A stretch of 64,000 nucleotides of DNA from Ruminococcus sp. AF46-10NS (lineage in GTDB: Bacteria; Bacillota; Clostridia; Lachnospirales; Lachnospiraceae), in the NCBI RefSeq assembly GCF_003474435.1, contig NZ_QRNF01000007.1:53902-117901 (forward strand). Reading direction: 5' to 3'. Each line of letters starts with the position of its first letter. Position 1 is the stretch's first letter. The translations under genes and the position numbers were made by a program. A model generated the notes under the pieces. The model was given only the letters and a program-made list of their open reading frames with translations. It had not been told where the DNA came from and made no database searches. Of the stretch, positions 1-8,458 are shown piece after piece.

Positions 1-431
1 TCACCGATGATCGCCTCAATAGTTCCGATCAGGCCAACCTTATATCCTGCATTCTCAAGAATAGATTTCACCATGTATGTTGTTGTTGTTTTTCCCTTGG
101 TTCCTGTGATTCCGATAGTTTTCAGCTTCCCGGCCGGATGTCCGAACCATGCTGCGGAAATAAATGCCATTGCATAACGTGTGTCCTCTACCTGGATCAC
201 AGTTACATCAGCAGGAGCTTCTATCGGTTCCTCCACGATAAGAGTTTTGGCTCCTTTGGCAATCACATCCGGTACGAATTTATGTCCATCTACAACAGCA
301 CCTCTGATACAGATAAAAAGGCTTCCTTCATCTACTTTACGGGAGTCATAAACAACAGAAGTTACCTCCTGCTCTGTGCTTCCCTGAAGACGTTTGTATT
401 CAAGATGTTCCAATAAGGATAAAAGTTTCAT
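1..431 (-). CDS. murE: UDP-N-acetylmuramoyl-tripeptide synthetase (MurE), 5' part
   Basis: This cytoplasmic Mur ligase adds the third amino acid to UDP-MurNAc-dipeptide in peptidoglycan synthesis. The visible N-terminal ~143 residues carry the uridine-binding domain (YDSRKV near residue 28, as in MurE) and the ATP-binding loop GTKGKTTTT near residue 120. The start is ATG at 431-429 behind GGAGGAGAA. The gene runs off the left edge, so the central and C-terminal domains and the residues that choose lysine or diaminopimelate are not visible; dapF later in the window makes meso-diaminopimelate the likely substrate, which is inference. Confidence 0.93.
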   Translation of the reverse strand, partial: MKLLSLLEHLEYKRLQGSTEQEVTSVVYDSRKVDEGSLFICIRGAVVDGHKFVPDVIAKGAKTLIVEEPIEAPADVTVIQVEDTRYAMAFISAAWFGHPAGKLKTIGITGTKGKTTTTYMVKSILENAGYKVGLIGTIEAIIG

Positions 432-626
432 TTCTTCTCCTCCATTTTCCCCTTTTTCTGCCTGTCTCTGTGACGGCGGAAAGCGGGAAGATATGCTGGT
501 TTTTGATTTATATACATACCATATAGAATAGCACACCTCCCCCCTGTTTTCAACGTTTCTTTCTGCCAGGAATGGCCTGTCCACAGCATTTCACGGAATC
601 TTCACTTCTTTCGGAATATTTCTGAT

Positions 627-2585
627 TTAATGATCTTTTTCGTGAATATCCCGATACTTTCTGTGAAGCCAGAAAGCACCAAGCATAGTCAGTCCTGCTG
701 CAAGCATCATCAGGATAAAAAACTCTGATTTTGTATTATCGCCTGTTTTGGGCTGAGAAGACGCACTTCGAGCCTGGGATCCGCTCTGAACGGCTGCATT
801 ATTCTGTTCTTCTGAAATTCTTTCCATCTGAGGCTGTTCCTGCTGCGGATCTGCCGGTGCTGCTGTCATAACTGCGTTTTTCACTGTAACCTGTGCAGCC
901 GCTTCCACGATCCGATCCCCTGTTTCCTGGCTCGTGACTGTTACCTGATTCAGCAGCTTCTGGTTCACAGTTTTTTCCGGGATCTTCACAACAGCCCGAA
1001 GAGATACAGCTTCTCCAGGTGTGATCTGTGAGATCAGAGCTTTTGTTTTTGTGCGGTTCAAGGTGATCCCCTCCTGCTCCACAAACTGAGCCTGAATCCC
1101 TTCTGCCTGGAAACGCTCGGTTCCTACAACTGAGTGAAGTGTTTTTTCTCCGGTGTTGACAATACAAATCTGGTAAGTTACGGTTTCACCTGGTTCTGCT
1201 TTTTCTCTGTCTGCTGTTTTCTTTACTGTAAAATCAGCTTTCAGTGCCTGAAGTTCATCTGTAACCGATGCAGTTCTTGTAATGGTTGCATCCGGTTTTT
1301 CTTTTATGGTGGCAATTGCTTCTATCTTATGCTCCAGTGGTTTCTCCTGTTCATTTACCAACGGTGCCAGAACATACAGAATTCTGCTCTCACCGGCCTT
1401 TAATGTGAAAACCTCTGCCTTGGCTCCTTCTGTCTGGAAATTTCCAGAACTTAAACCCTCCCCGTTCTCCCAACGCTGGATGATCTTCGGGCAGGAAAAC
1501 ATACTGGTAAGATGAATATCTGTGAGTTCCAGTTTCCCTGTATTAATCAGGTAGATCCTGTATCGGATAGTCTTTCCGGCTTTCATTTCTTTTGTTTCGG
1601 ATGTCACTGTCAGATTCATGTCCTCCTGTGCTGCTTCCACATCCAAAGATGGTGAAATTCCTTCTGCCAGGATTTGTGTCTCCTCATTCTCTTCCATAAG
1701 AAGAAAAGTTCCTGCACTGTTTCGGTCTTTCTTCAGAGGTTCATCCTGAACAAGACTGTAGCTGGACGCCTCTGCCGGGTAACGATATTCTTCCCGTAAA
1801 GTCAGCGGAATGCGCAGAGAAAGCGTTTCCTCCGGCATATTTTCCGTGTTTATCTTATATTCCAGTTTGATGATTTCTATACTTTTTCCTTTTTGATTCT
1901 TTATGGTGATTGGTGTAACAGATATGTCTCCCGGAATCTCTGAGATTTCCGGAGAAAAATATTCTGAAATGTATGTAATAAGTGTAAGGCCTTGCTGAAC
2001 TGCCGACGGAACTAGTGTTTCTTCTGGAATTGGAGTTTCTTCCGGAGCTATATTAGGAATTTTTCCTTCTGATGGTTCTGCGTATGCAAGTTGTTCACAT
2101 TCTGCTTCTTCTATATCTTCTCCACCGGCCGTCTCTCCCTCCTGTGGACCCGCACCCGTTTCCTCCTGCTCTTCATTCTCCTGCTGTACTGTTTTCCCGG
2201 ATGCCAGCTCCTCCACGTACTCATATTCACCCTTCCTTTCCTGATCTTTGTCTGCATATTCATAATTTACATTTTCATGTTCAAAATTACTCTGTTCTTC
2301 TGTAACGTCTGGTTTTCCCCTGGAATTTTCCTGATCCTGAACAGTATTTTCCACGGTTTCTTCTCTCTGCGCCATCCAGCTTCCGAGCCCTTCCACCTGG
2401 ATCTGCAGTTCTGCTTTTCCATTCTCTCTGTCTGTCCAGTTTCCGGTCTGAGCAATTGAAATATTTGTATCTGCCAGATCTGCACTTTTTACAGTCTCCG
2501 GCCGAAATCCTCCACTTAATACAGCCCCTGCAGCTGCAGCGGCGATCCCGGTTCTCCGTATCCGTCTCCATATTCTGTGTTTCAT
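627..2585 (-). CDS. Sortase-anchored surface protein with DUF11-like repeats
   Basis: A 652-residue exported wall protein. It begins with a basic, Ala/Gly-rich signal peptide (residues 1-35), followed by an acidic Glu/Gln-rich low-complexity stretch (about 60-190). At least two repeats resembling DUF11/CARDB beta-sandwich modules follow, marked by 'GKTIRYRIYLINTGKLELTDI' and the similar GETVTYQICIVNTGEKTL. The C-terminus is a Ser/Gln-rich linker, the sortase-type motif QPKTGD, a hydrophobic segment and a basic tail (HRKYR). QPKTG in place of LPXTG is common in Clostridia. It contains no Pro-Pro pair. The ligand or partner is unknown. It appears monocistronic, with a long leader. Confidence 0.85.
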   Translation of the reverse strand: MKHRIWRRIRRTGIAAAAAGAVLSGGFRPETVKSADLADTNISIAQTGNWTDRENGKAELQIQVEGLGSWMAQREETVENTVQDQENSRGKPDVTEEQSNFEHENVNYEYADKDQERKGEYEYVEELASGKTVQQENEEQEETGAGPQEGETAGGEDIEEAECEQLAYAEPSEGKIPNIAPEETPIPEETLVPSAVQQGLTLITYISEYFSPEISEIPGDISVTPITIKNQKGKSIEIIKLEYKINTENMPEETLSLRIPLTLREEYRYPAEASSYSLVQDEPLKKDRNSAGTFLLMEENEETQILAEGISPSLDVEAAQEDMNLTVTSETKEMKAGKTIRYRIYLINTGKLELTDIHLTSMFSCPKIIQRWENGEGLSSGNFQTEGAKAEVFTLKAGESRILYVLAPLVNEQEKPLEHKIEAIATIKEKPDATITRTASVTDELQALKADFTVKKTADREKAEPGETVTYQICIVNTGEKTLHSVVGTERFQAEGIQAQFVEQEGITLNRTKTKALISQITPGEAVSLRAVVKIPEKTVNQKLLNQVTVTSQETGDRIVEAAAQVTVKNAVMTAAPADPQQEQPQMERISEEQNNAAVQSGSQARSASSQPKTGDNTKSEFFILMMLAAGLTMLGAFWLHRKYRDIHEKDH

Positions 2586-2624
2586 AAAAATTCTCCCATC
2601 TCTGCTTCATAGCATGATATCTGC

Positions 2625-2657
2625 GGATTGCTCTGATTTATACAGATTTCGCAATCC
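2625..2657 (-). other. Hairpin in the surface-protein leader
   Basis: GGATTGC (2625-2631) pairs with GCAATCC (2651-2657), with an inner TCTG/CAGA, about 30 bases upstream of the surface-protein ribosome site. There is no U-run, so it is not a terminator. It matches no riboswitch class I know. Confidence 0.35.
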
Positions 2658-3025
2658 TCATAACATTTTTACACATGGTTTCCATATCACAGCTTACTTT
2701 TCCACATACAAAGGCATCCCTCCCTGAAAAAACGGTGTATAACCACCAGTGATCCTGTTAATTTGTAAATAAAGTGAATTTCTGCATCGAACTGATGCTT
2801 GAATATTTCCCGCAGAACGCGGAAATAAGACTCTTTTAATGTAGCATATTCTCCGATATCATGCAACTACATATAAAAAATACAAAGTTTGTTTAAACTT
2901 TCTTTATAAATTTTCGATTTCTTTTAGATTACCGACATATTTTAAACATATTTCATCTATATAATAGACCTTGGATAGATGAAAAACCACTCTCTATCTC
3001 CCCCCTCAAAAAAATAGTAGGAAAT
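2658..3025. other. Long AT-rich intergenic region
   Basis: About 370 bases without a convincing gene. It holds the leader and promoter region of the divergent surface-protein gene and a short hairpin around 2807-2826 (CCGC/GCGG with flanking ATTT/AAAT). A TATAAT at 2960-2965 on the plus strand lies upstream of a terminator-like hairpin. No known riboswitch core was found. Confidence 0.4.
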
Positions 3026-3056
3026 AAGCCGTCTGAGAAATCAGGCGGTTTTTCCT
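2960..3056 (+). ncRNA. Possible small transcript (TATAAT to terminator)
   Basis: A TATAAT at 2960-2965 is followed by about 60 bases with a GATAGA/TCTATC hairpin and then a terminator at 3029-3055. No reading frame of note lies between. The -35 box is poor. It may be a small RNA or an orphan terminator, and it is not recognised as a known family. Confidence 0.2.
3026..3056 (+). terminator. Intrinsic terminator upstream of arcC
   Basis: CCGTCTGA (3029-3036), a GAAA tetraloop, TCAGGCGG (3041-3048), then TTTTTCCTTT. One G-U pair is present. There is no gene immediately upstream on this strand. Confidence 0.6.
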
Positions 3057-3236
3057 TTGTCCCGCATTACTGTCTGACATACAGCATATTCAGCCAAAAT
3101 TGTATTGCATTTCCCACATTGGTCTTTTATAATAAAATATAATGACATCAGGGGCAAAGAACCTTTTTATCCCTGATCTGATAGCAGCGGCTTGCTCCGC
3201 AGCAGTTCAATTTTAAAGAGAAATGAGGTATTTCCT

Positions 3237-4169
3237 ATGAGCGAAAAAACCGTAGTAGTTGCATTAGGCCACCGAGCACTTGGTACCACACTTCCTGAGC
3301 AGAAAATCGCCACACGTCTTGCAGCGAAAGCAATCGCAGACTTGGTTGAAGAGGGAACACGCGTAGTAATTTCCCACAGCAACGGTCCGCAGGTAGGGAT
3401 GATCCACACCGCAATGAATGAATTCGGCAAGGCACATCCTGATTATACATTTGCACCAATGTCTGTCTGCTCTGCCATGAGCCAGGGTTACATCGGCTAT
3501 GACCTTCAGAACGCTATTCGTGCGGAACTGATTTCCAGAGGAATTTTCAAACCGGTAAGCACAGTCCTTACACAGGTTGTCATCGATCCATATGATGAAG
3601 CATTTGCTGAACCTGAGAAGATCATCGGCCGTGTTCTTAATGCAGAAGAAGCCGAAGCAGAAGAAGAGAAAGGTAACTTTGTCACAAAAGTTGACGAAGG
3701 ACAGTACAGGCGAATCCTTGCAGCTCCTAAGCCACAGAAGATCGTTGAGATCGAAACAGTGAAAGTTCTTTCCCAGGCTGAGCAGATCGTTATCGCAGCA
3801 GGTGGTGGCGGAATCCCGGTTCTTGAGCAGGGCACGCAGCTGAACGGTGCCAGTGCCATCATTGAGAAAGACCGCGCAGCAGGACTTCTTGCAGAGGAAC
3901 TGAATGCTGATACACTCATGATCCTCACAAGTGTTGAGAAAGTAAGCCTTGACCACGAGACCGACCACGAGACTTATCTGGACATCATCTCCACAGATGA
4001 CGCGAAGAAATATATTGCAGACGATCAGTTTGCACCAGGCTCCATGCTTCCAAAAATCGAAGCAGGTGTTTCTTTCGTTGAGAAAGGAACCGGACGCCGT
4101 ACCATCATCACAGATATGGCTCATGCAAAAGATGGCTACTGTGAGAAGACAGGAACTATCATTAAATAA
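3237..4169 (+). CDS. arcC: Carbamate kinase
   Basis: This enzyme interconverts carbamoyl phosphate plus ADP with carbamate plus ATP in the cytosol, usually yielding ATP from arginine, citrulline or purine breakdown. The 310-residue protein has the amino-acid-kinase fold, with ALGHRALG at the N-terminus (the more familiar form is ALGGNALG), SHSNGPQVG, AAGGGGIPV and IIEKDRAAGLLA. The start is ATG 3237, behind GAGG eleven bases upstream; an earlier TTG at 3192 lacks a ribosome site. No argF, arcA or antiporter is nearby, so it is an orphan, and its source of carbamoyl phosphate cannot be told here. Confidence 0.92.
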   Translation: MSEKTVVVALGHRALGTTLPEQKIATRLAAKAIADLVEEGTRVVISHSNGPQVGMIHTAMNEFGKAHPDYTFAPMSVCSAMSQGYIGYDLQNAIRAELISRGIFKPVSTVLTQVVIDPYDEAFAEPEKIIGRVLNAEEAEAEEEKGNFVTKVDEGQYRRILAAPKPQKIVEIETVKVLSQAEQIVIAAGGGGIPVLEQGTQLNGASAIIEKDRAAGLLAEELNADTLMILTSVEKVSLDHETDHETYLDIISTDDAKKYIADDQFAPGSMLPKIEAGVSFVEKGTGRRTIITDMAHAKDGYCEKTGTIIK

Positions 4170-4184
4170 TATCTGAATATATGT

Positions 4185-4230
4185 AAATCCCATGCTCTGA
4201 TTCATAATGAAACCGAACATGGGATTTTTT
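4185..4230. terminator. Bidirectional terminator between arcC and nrdD
   Basis: AAATCCCATG (4185-4194) pairs perfectly with CATGGGATTT (4218-4227), followed by TTT. It can serve both converging genes. Confidence 0.8.
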
Positions 4231-4242
4231 CATATCTGTATA

Positions 4243-6378
4243 TTACATAGATTTTCTCTCAGCGATCTCCGCCATCTTCGCCTCATTCAGACGTGTATCA
4301 CCATGCACACGGCTGTAGGAAAGATATCCATTCATACGGTCGATCTTAGTCAGGTTTCTGGAACCGCACACAGGGCATACGTCCATCTCAAGCTCCTCGT
4401 GACCGCAGTCATCACAGTATGCAAGAGAAAGGTTTACACCTTCATAATATCCCAGATCCATGGCTCTTCTGATCAGAGTACGGATTGCTTCTTTATTATA
4501 ACCGATCGGATAACGTACATACTGGATCTTTCCGCCGTTGCAAAGCTCCCAGAAACGTCCCTCCAGATCCTGTTTCTCAATGGGAGTCACATCCTCTGTT
4601 ACATGGCAGTGGAAACTGTTGCTCACATACGGTCTGTCAGAAACACCCTCGATAATTCCGTACATCTTACGGAACTGCTCTACCTGCAGACCGCAAAGGC
4701 TCTCAGCCGGTGTTCCGTAAATCGCATAAAGATAGCCATCCTCTTTCTTGTACTGGTTTACTTTATCATTGATATATCTAAGAACTTCCAATGCAAACTC
4801 ACCATCTTCTGCAATAGATTTACCATTATAGAGCTCCTGCAGCTCATTCAGTGCTGTGATACCGAAAGAAGCTGTCATCGGCTTCAGGATCTTGCCGATC
4901 TTTTCGTTTGGTTTCAGATGTCCCCCGTAGAAACCACCCTCACAGTAAGCAAGCGGGTTAGTAGACGCACGCATCTGTCCCAGATACTCATAGGTACGAA
5001 TATGCAGATTACGGATCATTTCAAGATAGAAGTCCAGAACCTCATAGAAGTCTCTGCTCTCCGCTCTTGCTTTCGCAAGGATCATCGGCAGATGAAGACT
5101 TACTGCACCAATGTTAAAACGTCCTACAAAAACAGGTGTATCGTTCTCATCAGCCGGCTCCATACCTCCGCGCTCATACCATGGACTTAAGAAAGCACGG
5201 CATCCCATAGGGCTGATAACTTTCTTATATTTCTTGTACATGCTGGAGATGTATCCAGCTCCTGACATGGAAAGCCAGTCCGGATACATGGTCTTGGAAG
5301 AACACTCCACACCAGCCTCAAAAATATCCTCGCAGCATTTTCCAGGGCCGTGGATCTCTTTATCATAGAGGAAAACAATCTTGGGGAAAAGCACTGGTTT
5401 CTTATGTCCCGCCTTGCCCTGGCCACCCTGATGGACTTTCAGAAGAGAAATGGTACACATCTTCTCAAACTGCTCAGTTCCAAGTCCCAGAGTCACTGTA
5501 ACGAACGGATAATCGCCTCTGGAAGAACCAACAGTATTCAGCTTGTACTCAATTCCCTGCCAGCCCTGATCATACTCTCTGCGTACCTTGTCCAGTGCAT
5601 ACTCGATTGCTTTTTCTTCGCGGCCTTTCCAGCTCTCATCGGAGTATTTCATAAATTCGGAAATATATTTGTCATAGCTCTTCTTGGCATACGGTGCCAG
5701 GATCTTATCCACCTCCGGCACTGTAAATCCGCCGTATTGCTGTGCAGCTGTGCTGAGAATGATATCACCCATAACATCAAAAGCAGTATCCAGAGTCTTC
5801 GGCTCGTTATACCAGACATTACCCATCTCAAAACCACCGCGCAGAACAGCTGCCACATCAAAAAGACAGCAGTTCATGGTATCCAGACGTGCAGACTGGT
5901 CATGAATATAAATATATCCGTCCTTACATGCCTGAAGCTCATTGCGGTTCATAAAGAATTTACGGTAAAGCTCCTTGTTCAGCTCATTGAAGATCAGGCT
6001 TCGCTTGGTAGCTACAAGTGCGCTGTCTGTATTAGCATTGCTCTTATCTCCAATGTAGCGGATCGCCTGGCTCTTGGTATAGACATCATCCATCATATGA
6101 ATAAAATCCAGCTTGTAATTACGGTAATCACGGTAGCTCTTGGCTACAGCCGGATTCACACGTTCCAGGGCACCCTCAACGATATTGTGCATCTCCTGGA
6201 TCTCGATCTCATTTTTTCCAAGGGAATCCGCATGCTCCTGGGCAAAACGGCAGATAAAATCCTTCTCCTCGTCTGAAAAAGTATAAAGAATACGCTCTGC
6301 TGATTTGTTCACGGCAGCCACGATCTTCAGAGGATTGAACTCCTCTCTTGTTCCGTCTTTCTTAATCACATATAACAT
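4243..6378 (-). CDS. nrdD: Anaerobic ribonucleoside-triphosphate reductase (class III)
   Basis: This glycyl-radical enzyme reduces NTPs to dNTPs under anoxia. The 711-residue protein has an N-terminal ATP-cone (KKDGTREEF from residue 6), the NrdD barrel, and a C-terminal zinc site (CDDCG near 655, CPVCG near 670). RMNGYL follows, the expected glycyl-radical loop. It needs the radical-SAM activase NrdG, which is not encoded beside it or anywhere in the window. The start is ATG 6378-6376. NrdR boxes lie directly upstream. A second, structurally different NrdD is at 24.8-27.2 kb. Confidence 0.95.
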   Translation of the reverse strand: MLYVIKKDGTREEFNPLKIVAAVNKSAERILYTFSDEEKDFICRFAQEHADSLGKNEIEIQEMHNIVEGALERVNPAVAKSYRDYRNYKLDFIHMMDDVYTKSQAIRYIGDKSNANTDSALVATKRSLIFNELNKELYRKFFMNRNELQACKDGYIYIHDQSARLDTMNCCLFDVAAVLRGGFEMGNVWYNEPKTLDTAFDVMGDIILSTAAQQYGGFTVPEVDKILAPYAKKSYDKYISEFMKYSDESWKGREEKAIEYALDKVRREYDQGWQGIEYKLNTVGSSRGDYPFVTVTLGLGTEQFEKMCTISLLKVHQGGQGKAGHKKPVLFPKIVFLYDKEIHGPGKCCEDIFEAGVECSSKTMYPDWLSMSGAGYISSMYKKYKKVISPMGCRAFLSPWYERGGMEPADENDTPVFVGRFNIGAVSLHLPMILAKARAESRDFYEVLDFYLEMIRNLHIRTYEYLGQMRASTNPLAYCEGGFYGGHLKPNEKIGKILKPMTASFGITALNELQELYNGKSIAEDGEFALEVLRYINDKVNQYKKEDGYLYAIYGTPAESLCGLQVEQFRKMYGIIEGVSDRPYVSNSFHCHVTEDVTPIEKQDLEGRFWELCNGGKIQYVRYPIGYNKEAIRTLIRRAMDLGYYEGVNLSLAYCDDCGHEELEMDVCPVCGSRNLTKIDRMNGYLSYSRVHGDTRLNEAKMAEIAERKSM

Positions 6379-6394
6379 AGCTCATCTCTCCCAA

Positions 6395-6451
6395 ATACTA
6401 TATATAGTACCATAGTTCTCTATATCTTGTTTTTTTTCTATATATTGTGCT
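6395..6451 (-). promoter_or_regulatory. Tandem NrdR boxes upstream of nrdD
   Basis: Box 1 is TACTATATATAGTA (6396-6409) and box 2 is TCTATATATTGTGC (6437-6450). Both fit the NrdR core CwATATATwG. Their centres are 40 bp apart, close to four helical turns. A weaker CTATATCTTG lies between them at 6420-6429. NrdR represses ribonucleotide reductase genes when dATP/ATP is plentiful. Confidence 0.85.
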
Positions 6452-6553
6452 AGGCATGAGTATACCACAGCTGGGAGCAAAAGAAAAGGGCTATTTCTGT
6501 ATACAAGAAAATACAGACTCTTAGTACTGTCTGATCTCGCTGCGGAAATATTC

Positions 6554-7066
6554 TTACAAATTCGTCCCAATCCAATCCATAATAGTATCCAACACCCCAG
6601 GTATTGCGCAAAGCAGGCCAATGATCAGCCATATAATCCAGCCTTTTCCGCCGGATTTTTCCTTCTGGGCAGACTGGGTTTTTCCCTGGTTTAAAATTCC
6701 CCTCTGATTTACTGTTCTTCCCTGATCTGCTGTTCTTCCCCGATTTACTGTTCTTCCCTGATTTGTGGTTCTTCCCTTATCCGAAGTTCCTGTCTGTTTC
6801 ACCACCGTATTTTTTCCTGCGGACTGCTGTCTCTGTTCCTGCATTCTGCCCCGGCTTGTTCCTGTTCCGGATCCATGCCCGGCATTTCTATCTGCTGTAC
6901 CATATCCACGCATCATCTCCCGCACTTTCGCAGAAGCATGTTTATAATGTACCTCTCGGGGCTCATTAAGATGATAAAGCACATCATCATTTCTGTATGG
7001 CATTCCGCAAAGGGAACACCGCCCATTCACAACCTTCCCTCCGCAAACCTGACATTTTTCGGCCAT
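6554..7066 (-). CDS. Zinc-ribbon membrane protein with GRT(V/A)NQ repeats
   Basis: A 171-residue protein of unknown role. The start is ATG 7066 behind GGAGGGAG; a longer frame to 7141 has no such site. An N-terminal rubredoxin-like zinc ribbon (CQVCGG, CSLCGM, residues 6-22) is followed by a hydrophilic, basic linker with hexapeptide repeats such as GRTVNQ and GRTADQ. One C-terminal membrane segment (GWIIWLIIGLLCAIPGVL) comes last. The layout suggests a cytoplasmic zinc ribbon tethered to the membrane. Zinc-ribbon plus single-helix proteins are widespread in Firmicutes and mostly uncharacterised. Confidence 0.75.
   Translation of the reverse strand: MAEKCQVCGGKVVNGRCSLCGMPYRNDDVLYHLNEPREVHYKHASAKVREMMRGYGTADRNAGHGSGTGTSRGRMQEQRQQSAGKNTVVKQTGTSDKGRTTNQGRTVNRGRTADQGRTVNQRGILNQGKTQSAQKEKSGGKGWIIWLIIGLLCAIPGVLDTIMDWIGTNL
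6704..6775 (-). repeat. Four 18-bp tandem repeats within the zinc-ribbon gene
   Basis: Four consecutive 18-bp units (6704-6721, 6722-6739, 6740-6757, 6758-6775), each ending GTTCTTCC, keep frame and encode six-residue units GRT-x-x-Q/R. Differences between units show that they are not a fresh expansion. The repeat may vary in copy number between strains. Confidence 0.85.
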
Positions 7067-7280
7067 AAACTCCCTCCATCCAATCCGAGCAGGCGGATAA
7101 AAACATTCACTGCCTGATCCGGTTAAAATAAATTCATTCATTTTTCTTTCAGTATATCACACCCTGACTTTGATACACAGTCTTTTCCTGGCTTAAGCAG
7201 CAATAATTTTCCCCGTTACTGTTTCGCCCACAGCCGCCGGTTTTCCTGTTCAAAACCCGCTTCTCCATGGCTTCCCCTTA

Positions 7281-7309
7281 TTGCCACCCCACCCATTTTC
7301 TGCTATAAT
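7281..7309 (+). promoter_or_regulatory. asnA promoter
   Basis: TTGCCA (7281-7286), a 17-base spacer and TATAAT (7304-7309), with an extended TG at 7301-7302. Transcription would start near 7316, giving a leader of about 105 bases. It is a strong housekeeping-type promoter. Confidence 0.85.
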
Positions 7310-7318
7310 ACCACACAG

Positions 7319-7392
7319 AGCAATTATAGCACTCCCAGAAATTACTGCATCAAGTTCAGCTGTGCAGAACATGAATCGCTGGAATTGCTATA
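7319..7392 (+). promoter_or_regulatory. asnA leader with alternative pairings
   Basis: AGCAATT (7319-7325) can pair with AATTGCT (7383-7389), and TATAGCA (7325-7331) with TGCTATA (7386-7392). The two pairings exclude each other and end about 16 bases before the ribosome site at 7408-7413. No T-box or other known riboswitch core is present. A regulatory role is inference. Confidence 0.3.
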
Positions 7393-7421
7393 AGTCCAAA
7401 AATCATCAGGAGGAGCCGATA

Positions 7422-8431
7422 ATGAATACAATCACAATCCCCGCAACCTATCATGCAGACTTGAACCTCCATGACACACAGATTGCGATCAAAACTGTAA
7501 AAGATTTCTTTCAGCAGACACTCTCCCAGAAGCTCAATCTTCTCCGAGTATCTGCCCCGACTTTCGTAGCACCGGAGTCCGGTCTTAACGATAACCTGAA
7601 CGGTGTGGAGCGTCCGGTAAGTTTTGATATCAAAGCCATAGAAGGCAGCAATGCCGAGATCGTACACTCCCTGGCTAAATGGAAACGCTACGCACTGAAG
7701 AAATACGGTTTTTCTCACGGAGAGGGACTTTATACAGATATGGTAGCTATCCGCCGCGACGAAGACCTCGACAATATCCACTCTGTTTACGTGGATCAGT
7801 GGGACTGGGAAAAGATCATCTCCCAGGAAGAACGTACCGTAGAAACTCTTAAAGAAACTGTACGTACCATCTACAAAGTACTTCGTAAAACTGAAAAATA
7901 TATGGCAGTACAATACGACTACATCGAAGAAATCCTTCCGAAAGACATCTTCTTTATCACAACCCAGGAACTTCTCGACATGTATCCGGACTGCACGCCA
8001 AAAGAACGCGAGTACAGGATCACCCGCGAAAAAGGTGCTGTATTCCTTATGAAAGTCGGCAAAACCCTCACAAACGGAGAGCGTCACGACGGACGTGCTC
8101 CGGACTACGATGACTGGGAACTGAACGGCGATATCCTGGTATATTATCCTGTACTTGATATTGCCTGGAGCTTTCCTCCATGGGAATCCGTGTTGATGAG
8201 GACTCACTTGACCGTCAGCTCACAGAAGCAGGTTGCAATGACAGAAGAGAGCTTCCTTTCCAGAAAGCAATCCTTAACAGGGAACTTCCATACACCATCG
8301 GCGGCGGAATCGGCCAGTCCAGGATCTGTATGTTCTTCCTCCGCAAGGCACACATCGGAGAAGTTCATGTATCTCTCTGGCCAAAAGAGATCACAGATGC
8401 TGCAGAGGCACATGATCTTCAGCTTCTGTAA
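7422..8431 (+). CDS. asnA: Aspartate--ammonia ligase (AsnA), frameshifted
   Basis: This enzyme makes asparagine from aspartate, ammonia and ATP in the cytosol and has a class II aminoacyl-tRNA-synthetase fold. The start is ATG 7422 after AGGAGG. The N-terminal part is intact to [12 protein letters not shown], then the frame shifts at 8163-8166: GCCTGG stands where GCCCTGG is expected. Adding one base restores 336 residues ending in the conserved [17 protein letters not shown] and [12 protein letters not shown]. coli AsnA has 330. The break is probably a sequence error, one of ten such deletions in this window. A CBS-domain gene follows 27 bases later. Confidence 0.9.
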
Positions 8432-8458
8432 AACAGCTCAGAGAAACGAGGTGATAAC

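Noticed and set aside
627..2585. Surface protein as substrate of the PPEP-like protease
   Set aside because: It contains no Pro-Pro pair, which PPEP enzymes need.
3264..4220. Long open frame on the minus strand opposite arcC
   Set aside because: Its translation is Cys/Phe/Ile-rich with no motif, and the plus-strand frame is a clear carbamate kinase.
6704..6775. Tandem repeats as a CRISPR array
   Set aside because: Units are 18 bp without spacers and read through in frame as protein.
7310..7421. T-box riboswitch upstream of asnA
   Set aside because: The leader is only about 105 bases and has no T-box core sequence or terminator/antiterminator pair.
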